From Chryseobacterium piperi (GTDB taxonomy: Bacteria; Bacteroidota; Bacteroidia; Flavobacteriales; Weeksellaceae): a DNA stretch of 64,000 bases. The notes below the pieces were generated by a model. The model ran no database searches, had not been told where the DNA came from, and saw only the letters and a program-made list of their open reading frames with translations. Below, one piece after another: positions 1 through 8,099 of this stretch; positions within the stretch are counted from its first letter, which is position 1; each line of letters begins with the position of its first letter. The stretch is taken from assembly GCF_002285635.2 (NCBI RefSeq), contig NZ_CP023049.2, forward strand, positions 4,154,001 through 4,218,000, written 5' to 3'. The position numbers and the translations under genes are program-made.

Positions 1-716
1 ACTAAAAGGATTTCATGAGGAGCATCAGGAATAACTTTCTGCATTACTCTTTTGATCTTTGAAAGCTCATTCATTAAGTTGATTTTATTATGAAGTCTTC
101 CTGCTGTGTCTATAATAACAACATCAGCTTCTTGTGCTACTGCACTTTGAACTGTATCAAAAGCTACAGAGGCCGGATCGGATCCCATATCCTGCTTAAC
201 TATAGGTACGCCGACTCTTTCACTCCAGATGGTTAATTGGTCTACTGCTGCTGCTCTAAAGGTATCAGCAGCTCCTAATACTACTTTCTTACCTTCTGAT
301 TTAAATTGATGAGCAAGCTTTCCGATGGTTGTTGTTTTTCCAACACCGTTTACTCCGACAACCATTATTACATAAGGTTTTTTGGACGCATCAATATTTC
401 CTGTCCCTGCATGAGGGTTTTCCAGAAGTAATCCGGAAATCTCATCACGAAGTATATGATCCAGTTCGCTTACATTGACATATTTGTCTCTGGCAACTCT
501 GGCTTCAATTCTTTCTATAATTTTGATAGTAGTAGAAGCCCCCACATCCGAAGCAATCAATACTTCTTCAAGATCATCCAATACTTCATCATCTACTGTA
601 CTTTTGCCGACTACGGCTTTTGTTATTTTTTCAAAGAATCCCTGGCTGGACTTTTCCAGTCCTTTGTCTAAGGTTTCTTTTTCTTCCTTTTTGAATATAT
701 TTTTAAACCAACTCAT
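1..716 (-). CDS. ftsY: Signal recognition particle receptor FtsY (3' end outside window)
   Basis: FtsY is the membrane-associated GTPase that docks the signal recognition particle with its ribosome at the Sec translocon. I read the frame from the ATG at 716; 238 codons are visible and the gene runs off the left edge, so the C-terminal part is missing. A short charged N-terminal region (about residues 1-40) is followed by the helical N domain and the G domain, with P-loop GVNGVGKTTT near residues 121-130, the DTFRAAA motif near 151 and DTAGRLHNK near 203. The acidic A domain is very short, as is usual in Bacteroidota. It starts 10 bp after the Rid-family gene ends and no promoter is seen between them, so the two are probably co-transcribed. 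Confidence 0.96.
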   Translation of the reverse strand, partial: MSWFKNIFKKEEKETLDKGLEKSSQGFFEKITKAVVGKSTVDDEVLDDLEEVLIASDVGASTTIKIIERIEARVARDKYVNVSELDHILRDEISGLLLENPHAGTGNIDASKKPYVIMVVGVNGVGKTTTIGKLAHQFKSEGKKVVLGAADTFRAAAVDQLTIWSERVGVPIVKQDMGSDPASVAFDTVQSAVAQEADVVIIDTAGRLHNKINLMNELSKIKRVMQKVIPDAPHEILL

Positions 717-726
717 AGTTTCATTC

Positions 727-1200
727 TTATTTGCTTTTTTTTATTACTGCAGTTGCTTCTACTTCAATCAATACATCATCTCTGAATAATTTACTTACTT
801 CCACAAGACTGCTTACAGGAGGATTTTGAAGATTAATATATAAGTCCCTGACTTTCCTAAAGTCCGGTGTTCTGGAAATATCTGTTATAAAGATTCCCAG
901 TCTTATAATATCTTTTGCTGTTCCTCCATATTCTTTTAAAATACTCTCAATATTTGTAAAAATTTGTTGAGTTTGTTTTTCTACGTTATTATTTCCTATT
1001 AAATTCCCATCTTTATCTAAAGGTACCTGACCTGATAAAATCACCATTGTAGAATCTCCGTAATCTATGCTTACAGATTGGGAAAGCCCTTTAATAGGAA
1101 AAACATTTTCTGAGTTTTTATATTCTATCGTATTCATTGTTTTTTGACTGAACGAAAATAGAAACATTGCTGTAAAAACCAGAACAAGAATCTTTTTCAT
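727..1200 (-). CDS. Exported Rid-family (YjgF/UK114) protein
   Basis: A Rid-fold protein of 157 aa with an N-terminal signal peptide (MKKILVLVFTAMFLFSFSQ), so it is probably periplasmic; classical RidA is cytosolic and about 128 aa. Family features are the central GNLIGNNNVEKQTQQIF segment and the C-terminal LIEVEATAVI strand. The arginine that binds the imine substrate carboxylate in RidA, a few residues before the VEV strand, is not present: the local sequence is NPPVSSLVEV. Enamine/imine deaminase activity is therefore doubtful. It has a TATCTTTG promoter box 26 nt upstream and lies behind a terminator, so it looks like an independent unit placed between the ribosomal-protein genes and ftsY. 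Confidence 0.85.
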   Translation of the reverse strand: MKKILVLVFTAMFLFSFSQKTMNTIEYKNSENVFPIKGLSQSVSIDYGDSTMVILSGQVPLDKDGNLIGNNNVEKQTQQIFTNIESILKEYGGTAKDIIRLGIFITDISRTPDFRKVRDLYINLQNPPVSSLVEVSKLFRDDVLIEVEATAVIKKSK

Positions 1201-1226
1201 ATTTCATTGATTAGTCATCTGGTAGG

Positions 1227-1234
1227 CAAAGATA
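1227..1234 (-). promoter_or_regulatory. Promoter -7 box for the Rid-family gene
   Basis: Read on the minus strand the sequence is TATCTTTG, a perfect match to the Bacteroidota -7 consensus TAnnTTTG, with 26 nt to the start codon at 1200. It lies just after the terminator of the ribosomal-protein operon. No clear -33 TTG was identified. Confidence 0.6.
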
Positions 1235-1236
1235 AC

Positions 1237-1268
1237 AAAAAAACTACCCAAAATATGAGTAGTTTTAA
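1237..1268 (-). terminator. Rho-independent terminator after the DUF4295 gene
   Basis: On the minus strand AACTACTC and GGGTAGTT form a stem with an AT-rich loop, followed by seven T. It closes the rpmB-rpmG-DUF4295 operon ahead of the Rid-family promoter. Confidence 0.65.
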
Positions 1269-1289
1269 TATTGTAAATAAAGTATAGGA

Positions 1290-1442
1290 TTATTTTTTCA
1301 AATAACCATCAACTTCGTCTGCATTCATTACTTTTTCTTCGAAAACGTAAGCTCCTGATTTAGAAGACTTCACCATTTTCACAACTTTAGTCATTTTTTT
1401 TGACTGACCGCTTTGTAGGGTTGCTACTACTTTTTTTGCCAT
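1290..1442 (-). CDS. DUF4295 family small protein
   Basis: A 50-residue basic protein beginning MAKKVVATLQSGQ and ending VDGYLKK. It belongs to the DUF4295 family, found almost only in Bacteroidota and nearly always beside rpmG. It follows rpmG by 20 bp and is evidently in the same operon. Its Lys-rich composition and constant linkage to L28 and L33 suggest a ribosome-associated role, but no biochemical function is known to me. The start is the ATG at 1442; no longer in-frame candidate fits the spacing to rpmG. Confidence 0.88.
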   Translation of the reverse strand: MAKKVVATLQSGQSKKMTKVVKMVKSSKSGAYVFEEKVMNADEVDGYLKK

Positions 1443-1462
1443 GGTAAATTATATTTTATAAA

Positions 1463-1645
1463 TTACTTGATTTCTTTGTGTAGGGTATATTTCTTAAGAA
1501 CCGGATTGTACTTTTTAAGCTCTAATCTCTCTGTTGTGTTCTTTTTATTTTTTGTAGAAATGTATCTAGACATTCCTGCCATACCGCTTTCTTTGTGCTC
1601 TGTACATTCAAGGATTACTTGAACTCTGTTTCCTTTTTTTGCCAT
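1463..1645 (-). CDS. rpmG: 50S ribosomal protein L33
   Basis: L33 is a small protein of the large ribosomal subunit near the E site. The 60 aa show the family pattern: MAKKGNRVQVILECTEHK at the N-terminus, then SRYISTKNKKNTTERLELKKYNP, which I cite only as the positions 27-49 region, and a basic tail. The zinc-binding CxxC pairs of the C+ form of L33 are absent; only one Cys (ILEC) remains, so this is a zinc-independent form. It lies 7 bp after rpmB and 20 bp before the DUF4295 gene, in one operon. Confidence 0.97.
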   Translation of the reverse strand: MAKKGNRVQVILECTEHKESGMAGMSRYISTKNKKNTTERLELKKYNPVLKKYTLHKEIK

Positions 1646-1652
1646 GATTCAA

Positions 1653-1892
1653 TTACTTTTTAATCAATCCGTTTCTTACAGCTCTTTCTAGAGCTTCTTC
1701 GATTCCAATCTTGTTAATCACTCTCAATCCATGAGCTGATACTTTCAGTGTTACGTGCTTATCTTGCTCCGGAAGGTAAAACTTCTTCTCCAATAAGTTA
1801 ATTTCAAAACGACGCTTCGTTTTGTTATTAGCGTGAGAAACGTTGTTACCAACCATTGCACGCTTTCCTGTTATTTGGCAAATTCTTGACAT
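1653..1892 (-). CDS. rpmB: 50S ribosomal protein L28
   Basis: L28 is a large-subunit protein contacting 23S rRNA near the E site. The 79 aa begin MSRICQITGKRAMVGNNVSH, which matches the family, followed by the KTKRRFEINL segment. It is the first gene of the rpmB-rpmG-DUF4295 operon. Upstream on the minus strand, about 36 nt from the start codon, is TTATTTTGC, a one-base-short version of the TAnnTTTG box, which is probably the operon promoter. Length and sequence are ordinary for Flavobacteriia. Confidence 0.97.
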   Translation of the reverse strand: MSRICQITGKRAMVGNNVSHANNKTKRRFEINLLEKKFYLPEQDKHVTLKVSAHGLRVINKIGIEEALERAVRNGLIKK

Positions 1893-2096
1893 ATCTCGAT
1901 GTTCTTATTTGTATAATATTTGAGAGTGCAAAATAACGAAGAATTTTTTAGATAGACAAATCTTTTGGAAAATATTTATAAATAACCTGTTGATTAATAA
2001 TTGCGAAGAAATGCCCGATCAGTAGGTGTTGCCTGTGATAGAAGTAGAACTGATAAATTTCATGTAAAGATCGAAAGAAAAGGAAAATTAATCTTA

Positions 2097-2104
2097 TATC
2101 TTTG
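2097..2104 (+). promoter_or_regulatory. Promoter -7 box for the FG-GAP/T9SS gene
   Basis: TATCTTTG matches TAnnTTTG perfectly, 27 nt before the ATG at 2132. A TTG start at 2102 would fall inside this box, which argues for the ATG at 2132. Confidence 0.55.
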
Positions 2105-2131
2105 TTTTTAATTAATCTAAATAAAAATAAT

Positions 2132-3844
2132 ATGAAGAAGATTTATGTTTTATTGTATATGATCCCTGTAAGTTTCGCAGCTCAGACTTTTTCCGAAGTA
2201 CAGACCGATATTAGAAATTTTTATTATCCGGCTGGTGATACGGGAGATGTTAATAATGACGGATTTCAGGATATTGTAATCAATGGAGCTATAGATGCAG
2301 ACGGAGATGGTAATGTAGATACAACTTTTAATGAGGTGTATAAAAATAATGGGACGACCTTTACTCCTTATGCTAATTTTGGAGCAGATGTTACTCATTT
2401 GGGGGATATTAAATTTATAGATTATAATAATGATGGTCTCGATGATATTATTTCTACAGGCCTGAGCTATATGGATATTGTTAATTATAAACATTATAGG
2501 TTTCGTAATACGGGTTCGGGGTTTATAAAAGAAGCCGATCTTCCTGGGAAAGTGTATGGCTCGATGGAGGTTTTCGATTTTAATCATGATGGACTGCAGG
2601 ATTATGCAATCAATGGAACTCAATATGTTGATGGAGCAGGATTTGTTAATAAATTAGATTATTATCAAAATTCCGGTAATGGATTCCAGCAGTTTCAGGG
2701 CTGGATGGAGGGAGCCCAGAACAGCAGTTTTAAAATGGTTGATCTGAATAATGATCATCTTCTTGATATGATTATGCTCGGATATGATGTAAATAGTGTT
2801 CCTATGTTTAAAGTGTATTTAAATAATTCTGGTACCTTGATGCTGTCCCAAACGCTGCCGGCGCTTGCCAGTGGGAAGTTGGAGATTGCAGACTTTAATG
2901 CAGACGGTTATCAGGATGTTGTCGTGGCAGCCCAGGATGAGAACTATGCGGGGTATGTGGCAATACTAATGAATGACGGTACTGGTCATCTCAATATTCA
3001 GCAGCTTGCAGTTCCTGAAATTTCTGATCCTTCTCTTGCAACGGGAGATCTGAATAATGACGGCTATTATGATTTTATAGTGTCCGGGAATGACGAAAAT
3101 AATGATGCTATTGTCAAAATATTTGTATATAATTCAAACAATCAAACATTTACAGAAAATATACCTACAGGTTTGTCTACTTTAGGAGGCCCGGGCTTTG
3201 TGCATTTACTTGACTATAACAATGATCATCATTTGGATGTTTTATTGTCCGGATTTGATTGGGCAGATTCGGGAATGCCTTCAGTGACTAAAATCTTCAG
3301 AAATGTTTCAACTGAAACCAATTTAAAGCCTGCGCCTCCTACAAACCTGAGTCTTACGAAAAACGGAAATCGATTTAATTTTTCATGGAGTGGAGCTAGT
3401 GATGATAAAACTCCTACAAGCGCACTGCGCTATGAAATAAAAGTGGGGACGACTTCAGGAGCCGGAGACATTGCCAAGTATGTAGTAACGACACCTTCAT
3501 GGTTTTTAGAACTGGATCCATCTGTACAGAACGTTTATTGGTCAGTAAGATCAATTGATGCTTCAAGGGTATATTCTGATCCTTCTACGGCTCATACCTT
3601 AGGAGTTAAGGATGTAGTTGATCGAGAATTATTTACTATATATCCGAATCCTGCCTCAGATCGGGTGTTTATTAAAGGAGAAAAAGTAAGTGCAGTAGAA
3701 ATGTACTCCATAGATGGTAAGAAGTTGAATGTGACACTAAATGCCGATCAATCTGTTGATATATCCGGACTTACTAAAGGCGGATATCTATTAAAAGTAA
3801 AAATAAAAGACCAATGGACCATTAAAAAACTCATCATTAAATAA
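2132..3844 (+). CDS. FG-GAP/VCBS repeat protein with T9SS C-terminal sorting domain
   Basis: A secreted or cell-surface protein of 570 aa. I chose the ATG at 2132 because it directly begins a signal peptide (MKKIYVLLYMIPVSFAAQ) and because a TTG at 2102 lies in the promoter. The body has about seven FG-GAP/VCBS-type repeats recognisable by DxNxDGxxD calcium-loop motifs such as DVNNDGFQD, DYNNDGLDD, DFNHDGLQD and DLNNDGYYD, which probably fold as a beta-propeller. A fibronectin III-like segment follows (PTNLSLTKNG to SVRSIDAS), then a type A sorting domain beginning IYPNPASDRVFIKG and ending IKKLIIK, which directs export by the type IX system. The ligand is unknown. A strong terminator follows. 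Confidence 0.88.
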   Translation: MKKIYVLLYMIPVSFAAQTFSEVQTDIRNFYYPAGDTGDVNNDGFQDIVINGAIDADGDGNVDTTFNEVYKNNGTTFTPYANFGADVTHLGDIKFIDYNNDGLDDIISTGLSYMDIVNYKHYRFRNTGSGFIKEADLPGKVYGSMEVFDFNHDGLQDYAINGTQYVDGAGFVNKLDYYQNSGNGFQQFQGWMEGAQNSSFKMVDLNNDHLLDMIMLGYDVNSVPMFKVYLNNSGTLMLSQTLPALASGKLEIADFNADGYQDVVVAAQDENYAGYVAILMNDGTGHLNIQQLAVPEISDPSLATGDLNNDGYYDFIVSGNDENNDAIVKIFVYNSNNQTFTENIPTGLSTLGGPGFVHLLDYNNDHHLDVLLSGFDWADSGMPSVTKIFRNVSTETNLKPAPPTNLSLTKNGNRFNFSWSGASDDKTPTSALRYEIKVGTTSGAGDIAKYVVTTPSWFLELDPSVQNVYWSVRSIDASRVYSDPSTAHTLGVKDVVDRELFTIYPNPASDRVFIKGEKVSAVEMYSIDGKKLNVTLNADQSVDISGLTKGGYLLKVKIKDQWTIKKLIIK

Positions 3845-3857
3845 TTGAATGTTTTAT

Positions 3858-3900
3858 CAATGAGAAAAGCCAGACGTCCAGCTGGCTTTTCTCTTTTTTT
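3858..3900. terminator. Strong bidirectional terminator
   Basis: GAGAAAAGCCAG and CTGGCTTTTCTC form a perfect 12-bp stem around an 8-nt loop, followed by a T run. It sits between the convergent T9SS gene and lnt. Confidence 0.85.
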
Positions 3901-3921
3901 GTACCTTATTTTAAATGGGAA

Positions 3922-5562
3922 TTATGCTTTTTTGCTCTGCATTTTAGCTTGAAATCTTTTGATTAAGAAATAGAAAAGCAAAAATCCTAATGCGAAAATT
4001 GAAAACCTGGATAGCAGATCTCCTGCTCTTGTATAAAAGCTTTGTTGATCATATAAGTTGACTTTTGCAAATAGTGTGGTCTGATCTCCATAAAAAGTAT
4101 CTTCCAGAATCTCACCTTTGGCATTGATATGGGCTGAAATTCCACTGTTAGCAGCTCTGGCAATTTCTCTTCTCGTTTCTATAGCTCTTAATTTAGCATA
4201 TGACAACAATTGCTTATGTCCTTCTGTAACACCCCACCATGAGTCATTTGTCATAATAGCCAGAAAATTAGCTCCTTTTTTAACATAGTCGGTTACGAAT
4301 TCTCCATAAATACTTTCATAGCAGATGATAGGTGCCATTTGTCCTTTGTTGTAAGGATTTGAAAAAGCGACTCTTTCTTTATCTGTTCCTAATGATGCTA
4401 CAGTTCCTCCTAAATTAAGCATAGCATCACCTAAAAGAGGCTTTAATACACTCATGTAAGGGAAAATTTCAACACCAGGAACCAATTTACCTTTGTGATA
4501 AACCTCTACTTTTTGATTAGGGATAACCTGGATGGCTGAATTATAATTGGAGACCCAAAGTCCTGGATTAAGCTGATAGGCTTCTTTAGGAAGATTAGTC
4601 TCACTGGTGAAAAACCGATGAGAAGAGATTCCTGTTGCAAAAACAGAACCAGGATGCTTGGAAAGAAAGCCTTTAATATTATTTAAAAGCAAGCTTTTTT
4701 CAAAAGCGGTCTCAGAGATAGAGCCTCTTCCGGGAATAGCTGTTTCAGGAGCAATATAATAATCAATTTTTCCTTTTGAATTTTTTTCAGCAAGATTTAA
4801 CAGGTCATTTTCAATGGTTAAACTGTCTTTAGAGTATTTCTCAGCGTATGGATCAAGGTCAGGCTGAAGCATTAAAACATTAACTTGGCCGATAGGTTTT
4901 TCATCAAAGTTATTGTATTTCATTAATGAAATGATCATCGGCAGAATGATCAGAACAGCTATCAGGGATGTATTTCTGATCAAATCTTTTCTTTTTCGCC
5001 CTGCTTCCCAGGTTCTGACAGTATAAAAAATGAAAATATTAACCAATAGAATCCAGAAGCTTCCTCCTGTAGCCCCTAATGTGTCATACCATTGGATTAG
5101 TTTAGGATAATCTGCAAATACATTTCCAAGGTTTAACCATGGCCACGTAAGCTCCCAACTCATGTGGAATTTTTCGAATCCCATCCATATGGCTACAAGG
5201 AAAGCGAGTCCCCAATAGGTGCCTTGTGCATTTTTATACCAATGATAACATTGAAAAACCAGGGAGTATAAAAATGAATTGACCAATACAGGAAATACGA
5301 CAGCCATTAAGGAATGGGTGCCATCCGGGTTTTTTGAGCCATATAGCCATCCGGTTGTCACAATGTTCCAGATAACAAAACATAGATAGGAAAGTCCGAA
5401 GACTACCCAGCTTTTTCTTTTGAAACTGGAAAACTTAGAAACACCATGCTCCATCATCAGTAGTGGAACAAGGGCAAAAAAGATAAAAAACGGAACCCCG
5501 TAGGTTGGCCATGATATGGACAACAGCATCGCTGAAATGAGCGTAAGTAAAACGTATTTCAT
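3922..5562 (-). CDS. lnt: Apolipoprotein N-acyltransferase
   Basis: Lnt adds the third acyl chain to the N-terminal Cys of lipoproteins in the inner membrane, the last step of lipoprotein maturation. The 546 aa have about six N-terminal membrane segments, a periplasmic nitrilase-like (CN-hydrolase) domain from about 225 to 500, and a last membrane helix near 520-537. The Glu-Lys-Cys triad is visible: Glu273 in IAPETAIPG, Lys357 in YHKGKLVPG and Cys414 in PIICYESIYG. The LVPGVE sequence differs slightly from the LVPFGE of Proteobacteria. A TAAATTTG box lies 17 nt upstream. It stands alone, convergent with the T9SS gene. Confidence 0.95.
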   Translation of the reverse strand: MKYVLLTLISAMLLSISWPTYGVPFFIFFALVPLLMMEHGVSKFSSFKRKSWVVFGLSYLCFVIWNIVTTGWLYGSKNPDGTHSLMAVVFPVLVNSFLYSLVFQCYHWYKNAQGTYWGLAFLVAIWMGFEKFHMSWELTWPWLNLGNVFADYPKLIQWYDTLGATGGSFWILLVNIFIFYTVRTWEAGRKRKDLIRNTSLIAVLIILPMIISLMKYNNFDEKPIGQVNVLMLQPDLDPYAEKYSKDSLTIENDLLNLAEKNSKGKIDYYIAPETAIPGRGSISETAFEKSLLLNNIKGFLSKHPGSVFATGISSHRFFTSETNLPKEAYQLNPGLWVSNYNSAIQVIPNQKVEVYHKGKLVPGVEIFPYMSVLKPLLGDAMLNLGGTVASLGTDKERVAFSNPYNKGQMAPIICYESIYGEFVTDYVKKGANFLAIMTNDSWWGVTEGHKQLLSYAKLRAIETRREIARAANSGISAHINAKGEILEDTFYGDQTTLFAKVNLYDQQSFYTRAGDLLSRFSIFALGFLLFYFLIKRFQAKMQSKKA

Positions 5563-5579
5563 TAAATTGATTTAACACA

Positions 5580-5587
5580 CAAATTTA
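5580..5587 (-). promoter_or_regulatory. Promoter -7 box for lnt
   Basis: Minus-strand TAAATTTG, a perfect TAnnTTTG match, with 17 nt to the lnt start codon. Confidence 0.55.
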
Positions 5588-5655
5588 ATGTTTTTGAAAT
5601 GAATAAATTTGTACCTGATGTTAAAGAAATTTTATAAAATTAGTATTCTGGTCGT

Positions 5656-6459
5656 TTAGCCATTTAATTCTTTAGCACGCTGTTCAGCATTCAAAATGCC
5701 CTTCTTTAAGATTTCCTTTAAATGATTGGCTTCGAATGTTTTTAAAGCAGCTTCTGTTGTACCTCCCTTTGATGCAACATCTTTGATGAGATCTTCAAGA
5801 TTTCTTTCTGAATTATTCATTAAATGGTAAGCTCCAAGCATGGTTTGCTTAACAAATAATTTAGATAGATTTTCATCAATTCCCATTTCAACCCCCGCCT
5901 TAATCATTGCATCGACAATGTAATAAAAATAGGCAGGCCCACTTCCGGAAAGTGCAGTAACCCCATCCAGTAACTCTTCATCTTCCAAATAAACAGATCT
6001 TCCAGTGCTGTTTAGTAGTCTTTCGATATTAATAAGTTGGCTGAAAGAAATCCCATCTGCAGATGTATAGCCTGTAATCCCCATTCCTAAAAGGGTGGGA
6101 GAGTTCGGCATTGCTCTTACAATAAGGGGGTGGTTTAAGAGCTTTTGTATTTTTTCAATTTTAATTCCCGCCATAATAGAAAGAACCATCTGATTTTTGT
6201 GTAGGGAAAATTGAATGTTTTCGACAACATTCTGAAAATCCTGTGGCTTTACAGCAATAATGATAAGATCGGTGTCCAGCTCTTTAACTTCATCAAAAGT
6301 TGAAATTTTAGAGTTTGGAAACTGTTCTGAAATAACAGGGATTTTAGATTGGTTTCGGGTAATTAAGTGTAAGTTTTCAGGCTTAATCAATTCATATTTC
6401 AAAAATGATTTTGAAAATGATAAACCCATATTTCCGGCTCCTAGAATAGCTATTTTCAT
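5656..6459 (-). CDS. proC: Pyrroline-5-carboxylate reductase
   Basis: ProC reduces 1-pyrroline-5-carboxylate to L-proline with NAD(P)H, the last step of proline synthesis. The 267 aa start with the Rossmann loop ILGAGNMGLSFSKSF, contain AVKPQDF and the RAMPNSPTLLGMG region, and have the family signature LSGSGPAYFYYIVDAM followed by VASKGGTTEAAL near the C-terminus. Length is typical. It is transcribed leftward with 66 bp of untranslated sequence to murB's terminator, so it is probably a single-gene unit. Nothing unusual is seen. Confidence 0.96.
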   Translation of the reverse strand: MKIAILGAGNMGLSFSKSFLKYELIKPENLHLITRNQSKIPVISEQFPNSKISTFDEVKELDTDLIIIAVKPQDFQNVVENIQFSLHKNQMVLSIMAGIKIEKIQKLLNHPLIVRAMPNSPTLLGMGITGYTSADGISFSQLINIERLLNSTGRSVYLEDEELLDGVTALSGSGPAYFYYIVDAMIKAGVEMGIDENLSKLFVKQTMLGAYHLMNNSERNLEDLIKDVASKGGTTEAALKTFEANHLKEILKKGILNAEQRAKELNG

Positions 6460-6527
6460 CTTATGTTTTTGTTAATTTTTAACTAAAATAAGGTTTTTAC
6501 TTTAAAATTGAAATGAAATTTGAGTGA

Positions 6528-6563
6528 CAAAAAAAGCAACCTGAAAAATTGGCTGCTTTTTTA
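6528..6563 (-). terminator. Terminator after murB
   Basis: On the minus strand AGCAGCC and GGTTGCT form a stem around an AT-rich loop, followed by a run of T. It lies just downstream of murB. Confidence 0.6.
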
Positions 6564-6584
6564 TATTAAAAATGGATATCACTT

Positions 6585-7598
6585 TTATAAAATATTTACC
6601 TCTCTTTCGAGTTCTATTCCAAATTTTTCTTTTACAGAATTGATGATGGCTGTGGAAAAATCAAAAATTTCTTTTCCTGTAGCCCTTCCTGTAGCATTAA
6701 TAATTACTAGAGATTGTAATTGATGAGAAGCTACATTTCCTATTTGTTTTCCTTTCCAACCGCATTGTTCGATCAGCCATCCTGCGGGAACTTTTACCAT
6801 ATTCCCATTGGGATAGCCCTGTATATCTGGAAACTGTGTTTTCAGAGTTTCAAACTGAAGTAAAGGGATGGTAGGGTTTTTAAAAAAGCTTCCGGCATTG
6901 CCAATCATCTTAGGATCTGGTAGTTTACTTTGCCTGATAGCAATAACGGCTTTTGAAACATCCTGTATAGTAGGATTTTCAATACCATTTTTTAATAGCT
7001 GGGTTTTAATAGCTCCGTATTCTGTTTTAATATGATGATCTTTTTTGGTGAGTTTAAAGGTAACTTCTAAAATCACATATTTTCCTTTTCCTTCTTGCTT
7101 AAAAATAGAATCCCGGTATCCAAATCTGCATTTTTTTAAATCAAAATCTTCAACGTTTAAGGTTTGAAGGTTGAGAACTTTGCAACTGACAAAGATATCT
7201 TTGATTTCAGTTCCGTAAGCGCCGATATTCTGCATAGGAGAGGTTCCTACATTTCCCGGAATTAAAGATAGGTTTTCTAATCCGCCATAGTTTTTCTCCA
7301 GACAAAACATAACCAGATTATGCCAGTTTTCTCCTGCTTTTGCTGTAATTAAAACACTGTTCTCATCTACGTTCTCTTCGTAAATTCCTCTTAAATTAAG
7401 TTGAACAGCTACTCCTTCAAAATCTTTGGTCAGCAATACATTGCTTCCGCCTCCTAAGAATAAAAGCGGTAAGGAATGAGAAGTGGAAAAATGGATGGCA
7501 TTTTTCAATTCATCAATGGTTTGTACTTCTGTAAAATATCTTGCTTTGGCTTCGACCCCAAAGGTATTATAGGGTTTTAAAGAAAAATTTTCTTGCAT
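6585..7598 (-). CDS. murB: UDP-N-acetylmuramate dehydrogenase
   Basis: MurB is the FAD enzyme that reduces UDP-GlcNAc-enolpyruvate to UDP-MurNAc, following MurA in peptidoglycan precursor synthesis. I chose the ATG at 7598, giving MQENFSLKPYNTFGVEA, because that is the family's usual N-terminus; an upstream in-frame start would overlap the neighbouring lipoprotein gene. The 337 aa show the FAD-binding FLGGGSNVLL (47-56), IPGNVGTSPMQNIGAYG (113-129), the YRDS motif near 161, the catalytic Ser237 in NAGSFFKNP and a C-terminal Glu in LEREVN. This is the E. coli-like type I MurB. The lipoprotein gene ends 4 bp upstream, so the two are co-transcribed. Confidence 0.96.
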   Translation of the reverse strand: MQENFSLKPYNTFGVEAKARYFTEVQTIDELKNAIHFSTSHSLPLLFLGGGSNVLLTKDFEGVAVQLNLRGIYEENVDENSVLITAKAGENWHNLVMFCLEKNYGGLENLSLIPGNVGTSPMQNIGAYGTEIKDIFVSCKVLNLQTLNVEDFDLKKCRFGYRDSIFKQEGKGKYVILEVTFKLTKKDHHIKTEYGAIKTQLLKNGIENPTIQDVSKAVIAIRQSKLPDPKMIGNAGSFFKNPTIPLLQFETLKTQFPDIQGYPNGNMVKVPAGWLIEQCGWKGKQIGNVASHQLQSLVIINATGRATGKEIFDFSTAIINSVKEKFGIELEREVNIL

Positions 7599-7602
7599 GG
7601 GC

Positions 7603-8085
7603 TTATCGGTATTCTTTCGGCAGAATTTCCTGTATTCTGTTTTTGAGCTTTTGAAGCTGCTGATAGTGAATGGTATCATGGTAGGAATTCACATACACAT
7701 GAGACTTTCTGGGTGTTCTGATCTGAAATGTTTCATCAATCCCGTCTACAGACTGAGCGCTTGGTGAGCTTTTGATCTTGTTTAATGTTTTAACGTCAAT
7801 AGTGGAGGTTAATTGCTGCCAATTTTTACGGGTGATTTCGGAACCCCAGTATTGATGAGTTTTTTTGGCTGTCATGCCTTGCTCTAAAGAAATGGAGTCT
7901 TTAGTTATTTTTATAATCCTGTAATTTCCTAGGTTTCCTCCTATATTAGATACACTAATGAAGGTGATCTCATTGGAGTTTTTAATTACGGGAGCTTTTT
8001 CTTGTTTTTTATGACAGGAAAGAAATATCAGCAATAAAAAGGGTGAGAATATAGTTTTCAAACCAAAATTATTTATTGCTGACAT
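7603..8085 (-). CDS. Hypothetical lipoprotein
   Basis: A 160-residue protein with a hydrophobic N-terminus ending in the lipobox-like LIFLSC and then HKKQEK, so it is probably a lipoprotein anchored in the envelope. I do not recognise a domain. It contains short strand-like segments (EITFISVSNIGGN, SHVYVNSYHDTIHY), compatible with a small beta-rich fold. It lies between the aminotransferase gene (14 bp upstream) and murB (4 bp downstream) on the same strand, so the three form an operon starting at the promoter near 9326. It could be an accessory cell-envelope protein, but that rests on context only. Confidence 0.75.
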   Translation of the reverse strand: MSAINNFGLKTIFSPFLLLIFLSCHKKQEKAPVIKNSNEITFISVSNIGGNLGNYRIIKITKDSISLEQGMTAKKTHQYWGSEITRKNWQQLTSTIDVKTLNKIKSSPSAQSVDGIDETFQIRTPRKSHVYVNSYHDTIHYQQLQKLKNRIQEILPKEYR

Positions 8086-8099
8086 CTTTACTTTATTTT

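Noticed and set aside
2102..2131. TTG start giving a 10-residue longer FG-GAP protein
   Set aside because: The TTG lies inside the -7 promoter box, and the ATG at 2132 begins a clear signal peptide.
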